Positions 33,916 to 42,555 of a stretch of DNA of 64,000 nt are shown piece by piece. The translations under genes and the position numbers were made by a program. The number at the start of each line of letters is the position of its first letter. Position 1 is the first letter of the stretch. The DNA comes from Bordetella parapertussis (lineage in GTDB: Bacteria > Pseudomonadota > Gammaproteobacteria > Burkholderiales > Burkholderiaceae_B). The notes under the pieces were generated by a model that saw nothing but the letters and a program-made list of their open reading frames with translations, was not told the origin of the DNA and ran no database searches. The stretch spans positions 62,001 through 126,000 of the forward strand of contig CAMBFI010000002.1 of the NCBI GenBank assembly GCA_945865935.1, in the 5' to 3' direction.

Positions 33916-35148
33916 TTACGCCCCGCCCGCAGATGCTACTTTTACCCAACCAGGATCAAGCCCAACCGCGCCTGAGCGCGCGAATTCGGCAATCTGGTCT
34001 GGCGAATAACCAGACTCTGCCAAAATCTCAGCGGTATGCTGACCAAGTCGCGGCGGTGGCAAACGGATTGCACCTGGCGACTCACTGAACTTGATTGGCA
34101 GTCCAGCCATCGACATCATGCCCAAGCCTTCCAGATTCATTTCTTGAACCATATCGCGTGCATGCACCTGTGGTTGCTGCACCACTTTATCAATCGTATT
34201 GACCGGCGAACAGGGCACTTCATTTTCTATGAGCCGCTTTTCCCAGTAGGCGAGCGGCTGCGTCATAATAATGGCGCCGATCAGCTTGATCATCAAGGCG
34301 CGGTTGTCGGAACGCATTTGTGGATTGATGAAACGGGGATCGTCTAACCATTCAGGCTTTTCCAACGCGGTGCAAAGTCCTTTCCACATCCGCTGATTGA
34401 AGGCGGAGATCACAATCCACTGATCACTCGCCTGATAGGCGCGGTAAGTAGGGCTCGTTAACGCACCGCTGCCGCTTGGACCCGGCACCTCTCCGCTAGA
34501 AAAATAGCGCGTAAAAAATTGCGCGAGCATTGCCATATGTCCTTCAAGCAGCGACGTATCAACACGCTGCCCGCGACCGGTGCGATGACGCGTCTCAAGA
34601 GCCATCATCACCCCGATTGCACCAAACATGCCAGCACCGACATCTGCAACCGACATGCCCATTTTTGCTGGGCTGCCTTCGGGGTCACCGGTGATACTCA
34701 TCGAGCCAGCATACGCCTGCATGAACAAGTCATTTGCGGGTTCTTTGCTCAATGGACCTGTCGCTCCAAAGCCACTAATGGCGCAATACACCAAGCGGGG
34801 ATTCACTTTAGACAGCGATTCGTAATCAAGACCCAGCCGCTCCAATGCACCAACGCGATAGTTATGCACCAGCACATCGGCTTGCTCGATGAGTTCGCGT
34901 GCGATCTTGACGCCTTCGGGCGTCTTCAAGTCGATGGCCATTCCGCGCTTATTCCGATTAGCCGCGGCATAGTAATAGCTCAAGGAGTCATGAAAGAATG
35001 GCGACCACGCACGACTATCGTCGCCAACCTCTGTTCGCTCGATCTTGATGACATCCGCGCCATAGTCCCCCAGCAGCATGCCGCAGAAGGGTCCCGCCAT
35101 TGCTACGCTAATCTCGACGACCTTAATTCCTGCAAGCGGTGCTGTCAT
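33916..35148 (-). CDS. CaiB/BaiF CoA-transferase
   Basis: 410 residues with the full family III pattern: GIKVVEISVAMAGPFCGMLL, GADVIKIERTEVGDD, NRNKRGMAIDLKTPEG, and the catalytic Asp in KMGMSVADVGAGMFG (about residue 180), then GRGQRVDTSLLEG. GAGGC precedes its ATG by about 5 nt. It is the last gene of the minus-strand TRAP-associated run, 23 nt after the PPOX flavoprotein. It probably activates the acid carried by the TRAP permeases using succinyl-CoA or another donor; the substrate is unknown. Confidence 0.9.
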   Translation of the reverse strand: MTAPLAGIKVVEISVAMAGPFCGMLLGDYGADVIKIERTEVGDDSRAWSPFFHDSLSYYYAAANRNKRGMAIDLKTPEGVKIARELIEQADVLVHNYRVGALERLGLDYESLSKVNPRLVYCAISGFGATGPLSKEPANDLFMQAYAGSMSITGDPEGSPAKMGMSVADVGAGMFGAIGVMMALETRHRTGRGQRVDTSLLEGHMAMLAQFFTRYFSSGEVPGPSGSGALTSPTYRAYQASDQWIVISAFNQRMWKGLCTALEKPEWLDDPRFINPQMRSDNRALMIKLIGAIIMTQPLAYWEKRLIENEVPCSPVNTIDKVVQQPQVHARDMVQEMNLEGLGMMSMAGLPIKFSESPGAIRLPPPRLGQHTAEILAESGYSPDQIAEFARSGAVGLDPGWVKVASAGGA

Positions 35149-35171
35149 CTCTGCCTCGTCAAATCCAATGG

Positions 35172-35777
35172 CTATAACTCATTTTTGTAGCGCTCAAGCA
35201 TTTCCGCGTCTGTTTCAGCCGGCCCAGACATATTCGTCTGTTCGCCAATCATCTGCCCCATCGTCGGCAGACATGCTCGATCAATTTTCTTAGAAGCATC
35301 CCACAACTGCGAGCGCATAAACGCCTTCGCACAATGAAGATACGCTTGTGTCACATCAACCTGAATCACCAACTTAGGTGGCTTTAAGTCAGTTGTACAA
35401 AGCCGTAAAAGATCGTCAGCAGTCGTTAGGTGTGCGTTGCCGTTTACGCGCAGCGTTTCGTCGACGCCAGGAATCATGAACAACATCCCGATCCGCCCCG
35501 TGTGGATAATATTTTCTAGCGTATCCAGTCGATTATTTCCCGGCGAATCTGGAACGAGCACCTGCCCCGCTTCAGTGATCTTGACAAAACCAGGGGGGCC
35601 ACCTCGTGGGGAGGCATCCAGTGCGTGATCTGCCCCCTGGCTGCCCAACACGACGAAAGGCGACAGCGCAATGAACTGTCGGCAGTGCACATCCAGTGCA
35701 GGTAGCTGCTTTTTTACCGCACGCTCCTTCGGTGAAGCGTATAAGGTGCGCAGTTGTTCGATCGAGTGAATAAACAT
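35172..35777 (-). CDS. Pyridoxamine 5'-phosphate oxidase-family flavoprotein
   Basis: 201 residues, split-barrel FMN-binding fold of the PPOX class (MSMEG_1061-like group). Typical stretch: FVVLGSQGADHALDASPRGGPPGFVKI, VPDSPGNNRLDTLENIIHTGRIGMLFMIPGVDETLRVNG (FMN phosphate site and strand pair), and a C-terminal QAYLHCAKAFMRSQLWD. Such proteins reduce or bind flavin or F420-like substrates; function here is not known. It begins 5 nt downstream of the quinone oxidoreductase stop, so is co-transcribed with that NADPH-dependent enzyme. Confidence 0.8.
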   Translation of the reverse strand: MFIHSIEQLRTLYASPKERAVKKQLPALDVHCRQFIALSPFVVLGSQGADHALDASPRGGPPGFVKITEAGQVLVPDSPGNNRLDTLENIIHTGRIGMLFMIPGVDETLRVNGNAHLTTADDLLRLCTTDLKPPKLVIQVDVTQAYLHCAKAFMRSQLWDASKKIDRACLPTMGQMIGEQTNMSGPAETDAEMLERYKNEL

Positions 35778-35782
35778 GGCGC

Positions 35783-36757
35783 TTAGTTCATCGACACCAC
35801 AATCTTGCCGAAGTGCTGGTTACCACGCATTTTTGCGAAGGCATCTGCGATCTTGTCAAAGCTATAGGTGCTGTCAATGGGCAAGGCTAACTTACCCGAT
35901 TCAATATGCGGCCACAGATCCCCCATCGCTCGCGAAGCAATGTCACGCACCTCCTCAATGCTTCGAGTCCGGAACGTGACGCCCGTGTACTTAATGCGCT
36001 TGGCTGCATGTAGATCAAAATCAAACTCGGCGAATCTCCCAGCAAGTCGTCCGACGTTTACAACGCGACCTAAGACGGCACAGGCTTCTAGATTTGGTGT
36101 GCCGAACTTACCGGACAATTGATCAACAATCAGATTCACACCTTTTCCGCCATTCGCCTCTGTTGCGAGCGCGGGCCACGTTGGATCGCTGTTATCAATC
36201 GCAAAATCAGCCCCATATTTTTTTAGCTGTGCCAGTCGGCCAGGGTTAGACGATGTGCCGATAACAGTTTTCGCTCCCATGACCTTGGCGATTTGCATCG
36301 CCATGAGGCCCACGCCAGAGGACGCACCTTGTATTAATACTGTCTCACCGGCGCGCATCTCACCGGCCGTTATAAGTGCGTTATGCATCGTCAAAATTGA
36401 AATAGGCAAGGTAGTTGCTTGCTCATAGGTCATGGAAGCCGTTGGGATAAGCATCACACGCCCCCAGTCCGTCACCACATACTCCGCATAACCTCGCGTA
36501 CCTGAACACATCACGCGATCACCAGGTTTGATGCCACGCACACGTGCGCCAACCTCTACGACTTCGCCTGCCCATTCCATGCCAGGAATCGTTCCGGGGC
36601 CCCCAACGCTGCCGTGCTGCCCGCCCGACAGCACGCCAAGGTCGGCACGATTCAGCGCATACGCGTGGGCACGCACAAGCACCTGATCGTCATTAGGCTT
36701 GGGCATAGGAGCGTCGCCAATCTCAAATCCTGTCTCGGTCAGCACAACTGCTTTCAT
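35783..36757 (-). CDS. Zinc-type MDR alcohol dehydrogenase/quinone oxidoreductase
   Basis: 324 residues, medium-chain dehydrogenase fold of the NADPH:quinone reductase type. The N-terminal GroES-like domain includes PGMEWAGEVVEVGARVRGIKPGDRV. The Rossmann domain has ETVLIQGASSGVGLMAMQIAKVMGAKTVIGTSS, and the tail is FDKIADAFAKMRGNQHFGKIVV. No structural-zinc cysteine cluster is seen, consistent with the zinc-free quinone reductase group. AAGGAAA precedes the ATG. It is upstream of the PPOX flavoprotein in the same operon and may reduce an enone or quinone intermediate of the pathway. Confidence 0.87.
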   Translation of the reverse strand: MKAVVLTETGFEIGDAPMPKPNDDQVLVRAHAYALNRADLGVLSGGQHGSVGGPGTIPGMEWAGEVVEVGARVRGIKPGDRVMCSGTRGYAEYVVTDWGRVMLIPTASMTYEQATTLPISILTMHNALITAGEMRAGETVLIQGASSGVGLMAMQIAKVMGAKTVIGTSSNPGRLAQLKKYGADFAIDNSDPTWPALATEANGGKGVNLIVDQLSGKFGTPNLEACAVLGRVVNVGRLAGRFAEFDFDLHAAKRIKYTGVTFRTRSIEEVRDIASRAMGDLWPHIESGKLALPIDSTYSFDKIADAFAKMRGNQHFGKIVVSMN

Positions 36758-36824
36758 AACATTTCCTTTTTTTAAAATAAGGTATCGTCGCGATAGACCA
36801 CCGTCACCAACGTCACTTTGCGCG

Positions 36825-37619
36825 CTATCGTGTTGCGGAGGTCAATCCACCATCAACAACGAGAGTTTGTCCGTTGATGTATCGGGCTTCGTCGCTCGCA
36901 AGAAAGACAACAGCATGTGCGACATCCCAAGATTCGCCCATGTATCCTGCTGGCACTTGTTTGTGACGATGCGCGACAAATCCCTCGAAGTCACCTTTGG
37001 CATATTTGTCAGCGAGGCGTTTAACTAAGGGGGTAAACATTAAGCCAGGTGCCACACAATTTAAACGGATGCCGCGGTCAGCGTAGATCACCCCAGTCGT
37101 CTGCATCAGTTGCTGTAGCGCGCCTTTGCCAGCCGAATAGCCAACCTGCGGCTTGCCAATGTAACGCAGCCCCGCAACGGAAGAAATGCTCACCACAGAA
37201 CCATTGCCCTGGGCTTCCATGATGGGCAATACATATTTACAAGCAAGAAACGCACCTTTGACGTTGACATCGAGCTGTTCATCAAACACAGCCTCCGACA
37301 TGGTCACAGGATCGCCCGGCTCCGACCGACCTACGTTATTGACCAAGATATCGATACGACCATATTTGGCCATACAGGCATCGACAAGTTTTTTAACGTC
37401 GTCTGCTTTTGTGGCATCGGCGACCATCACGCCTGCCGCTCCGCCTTCTTGCTCAATGATTTTTTGCGTTTGCTCCGCTGCCTCTAAATTGAGGTCTGAG
37501 CCAAACACCTTCGCGCCTTGGCGTGCGAGTGCTACCGCAATCGCCTTGCCGTTTCCCCACCCCTCACCGAGCGTGCCGCAACCCGTGACTAATGCAACCT
37601 TGCCGTCTAGTCTGAACAC
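36825..37619 (-). CDS. Short-chain dehydrogenase/reductase
   Basis: 264 residues; GTG start. Classical SDR layout: a nucleotide loop written TGCGTLGEGWGNGKAIA, which has extra glycines compared with TGxxxGxG; ILVNNVG (NNxG); SSVAGLRYIGKPQVGYSAGKGAL with the catalytic Ser, Tyr and Lys (YSAGK); and a C-terminal YINGQTLVVDGG. It oxidises or reduces a hydroxyl/keto group with NAD(P)H, plausibly a 3-hydroxyacyl-CoA or cyclic alcohol. It lies in the minus-strand run after the TRAP genes (38-nt gap) and before the quinone oxidoreductase (67-nt gap). Confidence 0.87.
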   Translation of the reverse strand: MFRLDGKVALVTGCGTLGEGWGNGKAIAVALARQGAKVFGSDLNLEAAEQTQKIIEQEGGAAGVMVADATKADDVKKLVDACMAKYGRIDILVNNVGRSEPGDPVTMSEAVFDEQLDVNVKGAFLACKYVLPIMEAQGNGSVVSISSVAGLRYIGKPQVGYSAGKGALQQLMQTTGVIYADRGIRLNCVAPGLMFTPLVKRLADKYAKGDFEGFVAHRHKQVPAGYMGESWDVAHAVVFLASDEARYINGQTLVVDGGLTSATR

Positions 37620-37657
37620 AATGCCCCCAAGTGATTGTTTTTATATTGAGCATCATA

Positions 37658-38110
37658 TTACCCGCCTGAGACCAAGCGGGCAAAAGCCTTTTGAACGGCA
37701 GGCTCGGCAGCATAAAAAACCGTCGCGGTCACGCCGCTACGCACAACCAGTCGGGGTGCAATCAACCACGTTAGGTGGGGAACATAAATAAATTTAGCTT
37801 GCCTGATCTGATCAATCGCGATGCGTTTATTCCAGATCCATGTCTGCTCGATCACCCCATCGCGAATCGATGTGCGACTTTTAAGCATCCAAAAATAAAT
37901 CAGCCCAGTCACCAGTGCTGCACATCCCCAAACAAAGGCTGCGGTATTCGTGAGGTCGGACCATTGCATCTCCTGCAACGCAGGCATCCCGGAGAGCAAG
38001 ATCGCGGCAACAAATAATGTCGCCACGATTTTGATCAGCAAGGGAAAGGCAGGTCCCTCGACGGCAACATCGTCAGCGATTCCGCCGGTGGTGACTAGTC
38101 CCTCACTCAT
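37658..38110 (-). CDS. Small membrane protein with PH-like C-terminal domain, coupled to TRAP permease
   Basis: 150 residues; not assigned to a named protein. Two membrane helices are evident (about residues 22-42 and 56-74). They are followed by a soluble part TSIRDGVIEQTWIWNKRIAIDQIRQAKFIY and LVVRSGVTATVFYAA, which reads like a bacterial PH-type (YdbS/YdbT-like) domain. Its ATG overlaps the stop of the TRAP large permease by 4 nt, indicating translational coupling and probably a role at the same membrane site. It could modulate or stabilise the transporter. Confidence 0.7.
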   Translation of the reverse strand: MSEGLVTTGGIADDVAVEGPAFPLLIKIVATLFVAAILLSGMPALQEMQWSDLTNTAAFVWGCAALVTGLIYFWMLKSRTSIRDGVIEQTWIWNKRIAIDQIRQAKFIYVPHLTWLIAPRLVVRSGVTATVFYAAEPAVQKAFARLVSGG

Positions 38111-39612
38111 TTTGCTTGGGGGGTGTTTTTCATCAAATCGCGCATCAGGTTATTGACCGTGTCCTGCTCATTCTGATCGTCTGGTTGCTGCAAATCGTTG
38201 GGAGGCACCTCGATTCTGATTGTCTTTAAATCTACCTCTATTGGCTTATCCAAAAAGACCGTCACCGTTTGGGGGAAGAAAATGACAATGACAACAAGCA
38301 TCAGTTGCAACAACACCCAAGGGATTGAACCCAGATAAATGTCCTTAGATAAAACCTTGGCCGGTAACGATCCAGACTTAAACAGATTGTCCGCCGTGCT
38401 CCGTAAATAGAACAGCGCGAAACCGAACGGTGGATGCATGAAGCTGGTTTGCATATTGACGCACAACAGCACGCCAAACCAAATCATGTCGATACCAAGC
38501 TTGCTCGCGACCGGCGCAAGCATGGGCAGAATGATGAAGGCGATCTCGAAAAAATCTAAAAAGAAGGCCAAGAAGAAGACGAAAATATTGACGACAATCA
38601 AAAACCCTGTCTGCCCACCCGGCAAACCAGTCAACAAATGTTCGATCCAGATGGCACCGTCTACACCCTGAAACACCAAAGAGAACACGCGCGAGCCGAT
38701 CAAGATAAAAACGACCATGGCGGTGATACGCATCGTTCCCGTCATCCCGTCACGCACGACTTCCCACGACAGGCGACGATGGAACGCCGCCAGCAAAATT
38801 GCCCCGACCGCACCCATTGCACCCGCCTCAGTCGGCGTCGCAATCGCTGTCGTCATAAAGGGTAGGCCACCCATGCTGCCGAGTACGGCAAAAATCAGCA
38901 GCGCCGATGGAATGATGCCGCGCAGACACTTGCGCCATAACGTCCAGCCATGCAAGGTGCGCGCCTCTGGGGGCAAGCCCGGCACGTGGTTAGGGCGCAG
39001 TCGGGAAAGCGCAAAGGTGTAAAGAAGAAAAATAAGTATCTGTAGGATGGAAGGGCCCCAAGCGCCCTTGTACATATCTCCCACAGAGCGGCCTAATTGA
39101 TCTGCCATCACGACAAGCACCAAAGAGGGAGGCACAAGCTGCGTGATCGTTCCGGAGGCGGCCAATACGCCCGTGGCGTAGCGCATGTTGTAGCCATAGC
39201 GCATCATCACCGGCAACGAGATCATCGCCATCGCGATCACCTGTCCGGCGACAGTGCCCGTGACCGCACCTAAAATAAATCCTACGAGGATGACAGAGTA
39301 GCCAACACCGCCGCGAATGGGGCCAAACAATTGTCCCATTGAATCGAGCATGTCTTCGGCGAGTCCGCACTTTTCAAGTACCGCCCCCATCAGGGTAAAA
39401 AATGGAATGGCCAGCAATAAATCGTTAGACAAAATACTGAAAATGTTCAGCGGCAAGTTGTACATAAAGGCGGCAGGAAACCACCCCATCTGGATAGCAA
39501 TAAAGCCACTGAGCAACCCTAGCGCAGACAGCGAGAACGCGACGGGGAATCCAATCAGCATGATTAGAATCAACCCCATGAACATCACGGGTGCGAAATT
39601 TTCCATGCTCAT
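38107..39612 (-). CDS. dctM: TRAP transporter large permease (DctM type)
   Basis: 501 residues, with a dozen or so membrane helices. DctM landmarks: IPFFTLMGAVLEKCGLAEDMLDSMGQLFGP, a gene-typical GTVTGTVAGQVIAMAMISLPVM stretch, GTITQLVPPSLVLVVMADQLG, and FFLDFFEIAFIILPMLAPVAS. It is longer than the usual ~430 because of an additional loop and a hydrophilic tail of ~50 residues rich in Asp, Gln and Asn. It resembles the group annotated for mannitol/chloroaromatic compounds. It overlaps dctQ by 4 nt. No periplasmic DctP or TAXI protein is encoded nearby. Confidence 0.9.
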   Translation of the reverse strand: MSMENFAPVMFMGLILIMLIGFPVAFSLSALGLLSGFIAIQMGWFPAAFMYNLPLNIFSILSNDLLLAIPFFTLMGAVLEKCGLAEDMLDSMGQLFGPIRGGVGYSVILVGFILGAVTGTVAGQVIAMAMISLPVMMRYGYNMRYATGVLAASGTITQLVPPSLVLVVMADQLGRSVGDMYKGAWGPSILQILIFLLYTFALSRLRPNHVPGLPPEARTLHGWTLWRKCLRGIIPSALLIFAVLGSMGGLPFMTTAIATPTEAGAMGAVGAILLAAFHRRLSWEVVRDGMTGTMRITAMVVFILIGSRVFSLVFQGVDGAIWIEHLLTGLPGGQTGFLIVVNIFVFFLAFFLDFFEIAFIILPMLAPVASKLGIDMIWFGVLLCVNMQTSFMHPPFGFALFYLRSTADNLFKSGSLPAKVLSKDIYLGSIPWVLLQLMLVVIVIFFPQTVTVFLDKPIEVDLKTIRIEVPPNDLQQPDDQNEQDTVNNLMRDLMKNTPQAK

Positions 39613-40148
39613 TGGAGCGGCCTCTCGTAGGTCAGATCCATCTGATAGGCACCCATTAACCAGCCGACGCGCTTGATCAGTTCAGCAACACCTTGCAATG
39701 CCATCAACGCAAAGCCCAGCGGCAATAACATCATCACAGGCCAGCGAATGAGACCTCCGGCATTTCCGGAAATTTCACCTGAAACGTACATCCCCACAAA
39801 CAACGGCCAAGAGAGGTACGCAAACAAGACCATCGCAGGCATCAGAAAGAACGTGAGCCCAAAGAGGTCGATCCAGACGCGACTCTTACTTTTTAATGTT
39901 CCGTAAATTACATCGACACGGACATGCTCATTGACGCGCAAGACTTGTGCAGCACCAAGCATCACACAGGCGGCGAATAAATACCATTGAATTTCCAGCC
40001 AGCCATTTGAGCTATAAGAAAACGTGTAGCGCATCACGGCATTGCCTGCGCTAATCAAGCTGCAAAGCAAGACCGCCCATTTCGCAAATACGGCAAAAAA
40101 ATCACTCACCCGATCAATCAGGCGCGCCAAAACCAGTAACTGAGTCAT
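39609..40148 (-). CDS. dctQ: TRAP transporter small permease (DctQ type)
   Basis: 179 residues with four membrane helices (about 22-40, 48-70, 95-115, 140-160). The motif SNGWLEIQWYLFAACVMLGAAQVLRVNEHVRVDV is characteristic of DctQ: the aromatic pair in the second helix and the RVDV loop. It forms a complex with DctM. GGAGATACAGGA stands directly upstream of ATG 40148. A 161-nt gap separates it from the M20 gene upstream, and contains no binding-protein gene, where dctP would commonly be found. Confidence 0.88.
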   Translation of the reverse strand: MTQLLVLARLIDRVSDFFAVFAKWAVLLCSLISAGNAVMRYTFSYSSNGWLEIQWYLFAACVMLGAAQVLRVNEHVRVDVIYGTLKSKSRVWIDLFGLTFFLMPAMVLFAYLSWPLFVGMYVSGEISGNAGGLIRWPVMMLLPLGFALMALQGVAELIKRVGWLMGAYQMDLTYERPLQ

Positions 40149-40309
40149 TCCTGTATCTCCGAGCGTTGAGCTGCGCCATCACAACAAGGCGCGAGCTAAA
40201 GGCTAACGTCAGATGATAACGAAATGTGCAGGGCGAAACCCTACTTTCAAGTGGGTTTTAGAGACCAACAGACCCGTGGTTTACCCTTAGAAGCAGGGCG
40301 GGTCCTCGG
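40149..40309. other. Intergenic region between M20 gene and TRAP genes
   Basis: No gene fits here. Two imperfect stem-loops are visible: AAACCC (40236-40241) with GGGTTT (40253-40258), and GACCCG (40271-40276) with CGGGTC (40299-40304) enclosing CCCT/AGGG. Neither has a T-run on the minus strand. They may mark the 3' end of the M20 transcript. Confidence 0.35.
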
Positions 40310-41506
40310 CTATCGCGCGTCCGAAAGCCAACGCTCAGTCAGGCGCACGAAGTAACTCGCACCCACCGGGATAATTGAGTCGTTGAAATCATAAGAAGTG
40401 TTGTGCACGACACAGGCGCCCTCTCCATGCCCGTCCAAACGATGCTTACCTTCGCCGTTACCGATAAAGGCATAACAACCTGGCTTGACCAACAGCATGT
40501 GCGCAAAATCTTCTCCTGCCATCACTCCGGGATACTGATCGTTGACCATATCCGGCCCTACGATCTCTCGCATAATCTGCGCCGCAAAATCCGCCTCGTT
40601 TGCATGATTGACCACGGGCGGTGAGGCGCGCCTGAAAAAAATATCTGCCTCACATTCATGGGCCAGAGCCGTCTGCGTGGCCAGCGTACGTAGTCGCTCT
40701 TCTAAACGATCGAGTGCTGACACCGAAAACGTGCGGATCGTGCCACCCACAGAGGCGGAATTTGGAATGACGTTGGGGGCTGAAGAGCCTTCAAGTTGCG
40801 TCACTGCCAATAGCGCGCGCTCAGTGCCAGGTATTACCTTTGCGACGAGACCCTGCAACGCCGTGGCCAACGACAAGACTGGAGTGATCGGGTCGGTCCC
40901 GGTATGCGGCAGCGATGCGTGCGTGCCCTGTCCCTTGATGGTGACTTTAAACGTGCTGCTTGAGGCCATGAGCGGGCCGCGGTTCAAAGCAAAGCCGCCA
41001 ACCGACCCGATCGACCAATTATGTAAACCGAAAATAGCTTCGCAAGGAAAACGCTCAAACAAACCATCATCGATCATTTTCTTGGCGCCGGCCTTGCCCA
41101 TCTCCTCAGCTGGCTGAAAAACAAAATGCACCGTGCCGTCAAAGTTACGCGTCTGCGACAGATGCCAAGCCGCAGCAAGAAGCATGGTGGTGTGCCCATC
41201 ATGACCACAGGCGTGCATCTTGCCGTCATTCGTCGATCGATGTTCAAACTGATTCAACTCTTGCAGCGGCAGTGCATCCATATCCGCACGCAAACCAATC
41301 GTGCGCTTGCTGCTCCCGGCCTTAAGCACACCCACAACGCCCGTGCCGGCAATGCCGCGGTGTACCTCGATGCCCCATTCTTTTAATAGACCGGCCACAA
41401 TCTCAGACGTACGGTGCTCGTCAAAGCCAAGTTCTGGATGCGCGTGGATGTCACGGCGAATGTTGATAAAGCGACTGTAGTCTGCAAAAGCGTCATTGAC
41501 TTTCAT
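40310..41506 (-). CDS. M20 family amidohydrolase (hippurate/IAA-amino-acid hydrolase-like)
   Basis: 398 residues. Metal-site motifs are complete: IRRDIHAHPELGFDEHRTSE, GLRADMDALPLQELN, HACGHDGHTTMLLAAAWHL, FVFQPAEEMGKAGAKKMIDDGLF, and the late VMAGEDFAHMLLVKPGCYAFIG. The family cleaves N-acyl amino acids or peptide-like amides with two metal ions. It could release an aromatic or aliphatic acid from an amide before the acid enters the neighbouring CoA pathway. It lies 58 nt downstream of the 3-hydroxyacyl-CoA dehydrogenase gene and 161 nt upstream of the TRAP genes. Confidence 0.9.
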   Translation of the reverse strand: MKVNDAFADYSRFINIRRDIHAHPELGFDEHRTSEIVAGLLKEWGIEVHRGIAGTGVVGVLKAGSSKRTIGLRADMDALPLQELNQFEHRSTNDGKMHACGHDGHTTMLLAAAWHLSQTRNFDGTVHFVFQPAEEMGKAGAKKMIDDGLFERFPCEAIFGLHNWSIGSVGGFALNRGPLMASSSTFKVTIKGQGTHASLPHTGTDPITPVLSLATALQGLVAKVIPGTERALLAVTQLEGSSAPNVIPNSASVGGTIRTFSVSALDRLEERLRTLATQTALAHECEADIFFRRASPPVVNHANEADFAAQIMREIVGPDMVNDQYPGVMAGEDFAHMLLVKPGCYAFIGNGEGKHRLDGHGEGACVVHNTSYDFNDSIIPVGASYFVRLTERWLSDAR

Positions 41507-41564
41507 ATTGTGGCGACCATTAGATACGTTAATTAAAAATTAGATAATGAATAAAGCGTGTTAG

Positions 41565-42488
41565 CTATTCAGCAGATTTTTTGTGTGCAGCAAGCGCCAT
41601 CAAACGTCGATCACGCCAAAGCCGTCGCGCCAACAGTTGTTCTTTGGGTAGCAATGTACGACGTTGGGCTTCAAGTTTTTGGATGACTTCTTCGGACCAA
41701 TGGTCTGTGGAGGTTTGCTCGAGAGACATCGCCTGATACATTTCATCAAAGCGATGCGCGTAATCAGCTAATCCCTCCGGTGCGTTGAGATCGATCGTCT
41801 CAAACGGCCCCATGAACGACCAGCGCAAGCCCAAGCCTTCTTTGATCGTGACATCTAATCCTTCTGCGTCAACATAGCCGTTTTCCACCAGTCGGAACGC
41901 CTCGCGCAACAGCGCACCTTGCAAACGATTCAGCACAAACCCCTTGAGTTCCTTCAGGATTTTTACAGGCTTTTGACCGACACCTTCCATCACATCCCAT
42001 GCACGTTGCACCACTGCGGCATCGGTCCAGGGCGCACCGCAGATTTCAACGACAGGCACCAGATACGGTGGGTTAACCGGATGGGCAATCAAGCACCGTG
42101 CGCGCCCCGCGAGCTCTTTCGTAAAGGCAGAGGCGGGAATGCTAGACGTAGAGCTTGCCAAAACAGCCGTCGGCGCGGCAAGCGCATCCATCTTTGCGAA
42201 GATTTCCTTTTTCATGTCGAGTCGCTCCGGCAGACTCTCTTGTACGTATTGCGCGTCAGCCAGCGCCTCTTTTAACGTCGCCACGCTCTTGATGCGTGCC
42301 GTCAGGCCTGCCGGATCCGTAATAAGCCCCGCCGCATGTAAGTCGGCTACTTGCTTTGCGATCAACGTCTGCGCATGCGTGACCGCCGCTGGGTCTCCGT
42401 CCCACATGTTGACTTGATGCCCACCGCGCGCAAAAACGATCGCCCACGCTTGGCCCACCAGTCCCGAACCTACGATTGCAATATTCAT
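41565..42488 (-). CDS. 3-hydroxyacyl-CoA dehydrogenase-like NAD-dependent oxidoreductase
   Basis: 307 residues. N-terminal Rossmann motif IAIVGSGLVGQAWAIVFARGG with an acidic residue (MWDGD) that selects NAD. It is followed by VQESLPERLDMKKEIF, ASSTSSIPASAF (catalytic Ser region), CLIAHPVNPPYLVPVVEICG with the catalytic His, and GFVLNRLQGALLREAFRLVENG. The length and single C-terminal domain fit the lambda-crystallin/L-gulonate or carnitine dehydrogenase subgroup rather than FadB. AAGGAATAG precedes ATG 42488. It should oxidise a 3-hydroxy acid or its CoA ester in the minus-strand catabolic run. Confidence 0.85.
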   Translation of the reverse strand: MNIAIVGSGLVGQAWAIVFARGGHQVNMWDGDPAAVTHAQTLIAKQVADLHAAGLITDPAGLTARIKSVATLKEALADAQYVQESLPERLDMKKEIFAKMDALAAPTAVLASSTSSIPASAFTKELAGRARCLIAHPVNPPYLVPVVEICGAPWTDAAVVQRAWDVMEGVGQKPVKILKELKGFVLNRLQGALLREAFRLVENGYVDAEGLDVTIKEGLGLRWSFMGPFETIDLNAPEGLADYAHRFDEMYQAMSLEQTSTDHWSEEVIQKLEAQRRTLLPKEQLLARRLWRDRRLMALAAHKKSAE

Positions 42489-42555
42489 ATCTATTCCTTG
42501 CTGAAGTCACTGGCGCATTGCACCGCAACATTGAAGCGTACTAAGTTAGAACAGC

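Noticed and set aside
34519-35190. 223-codon open frame opposite the CoA-transferase gene
   Set aside because: Antisense to the conserved N-terminal half of a CaiB-type gene; no recognisable domain.
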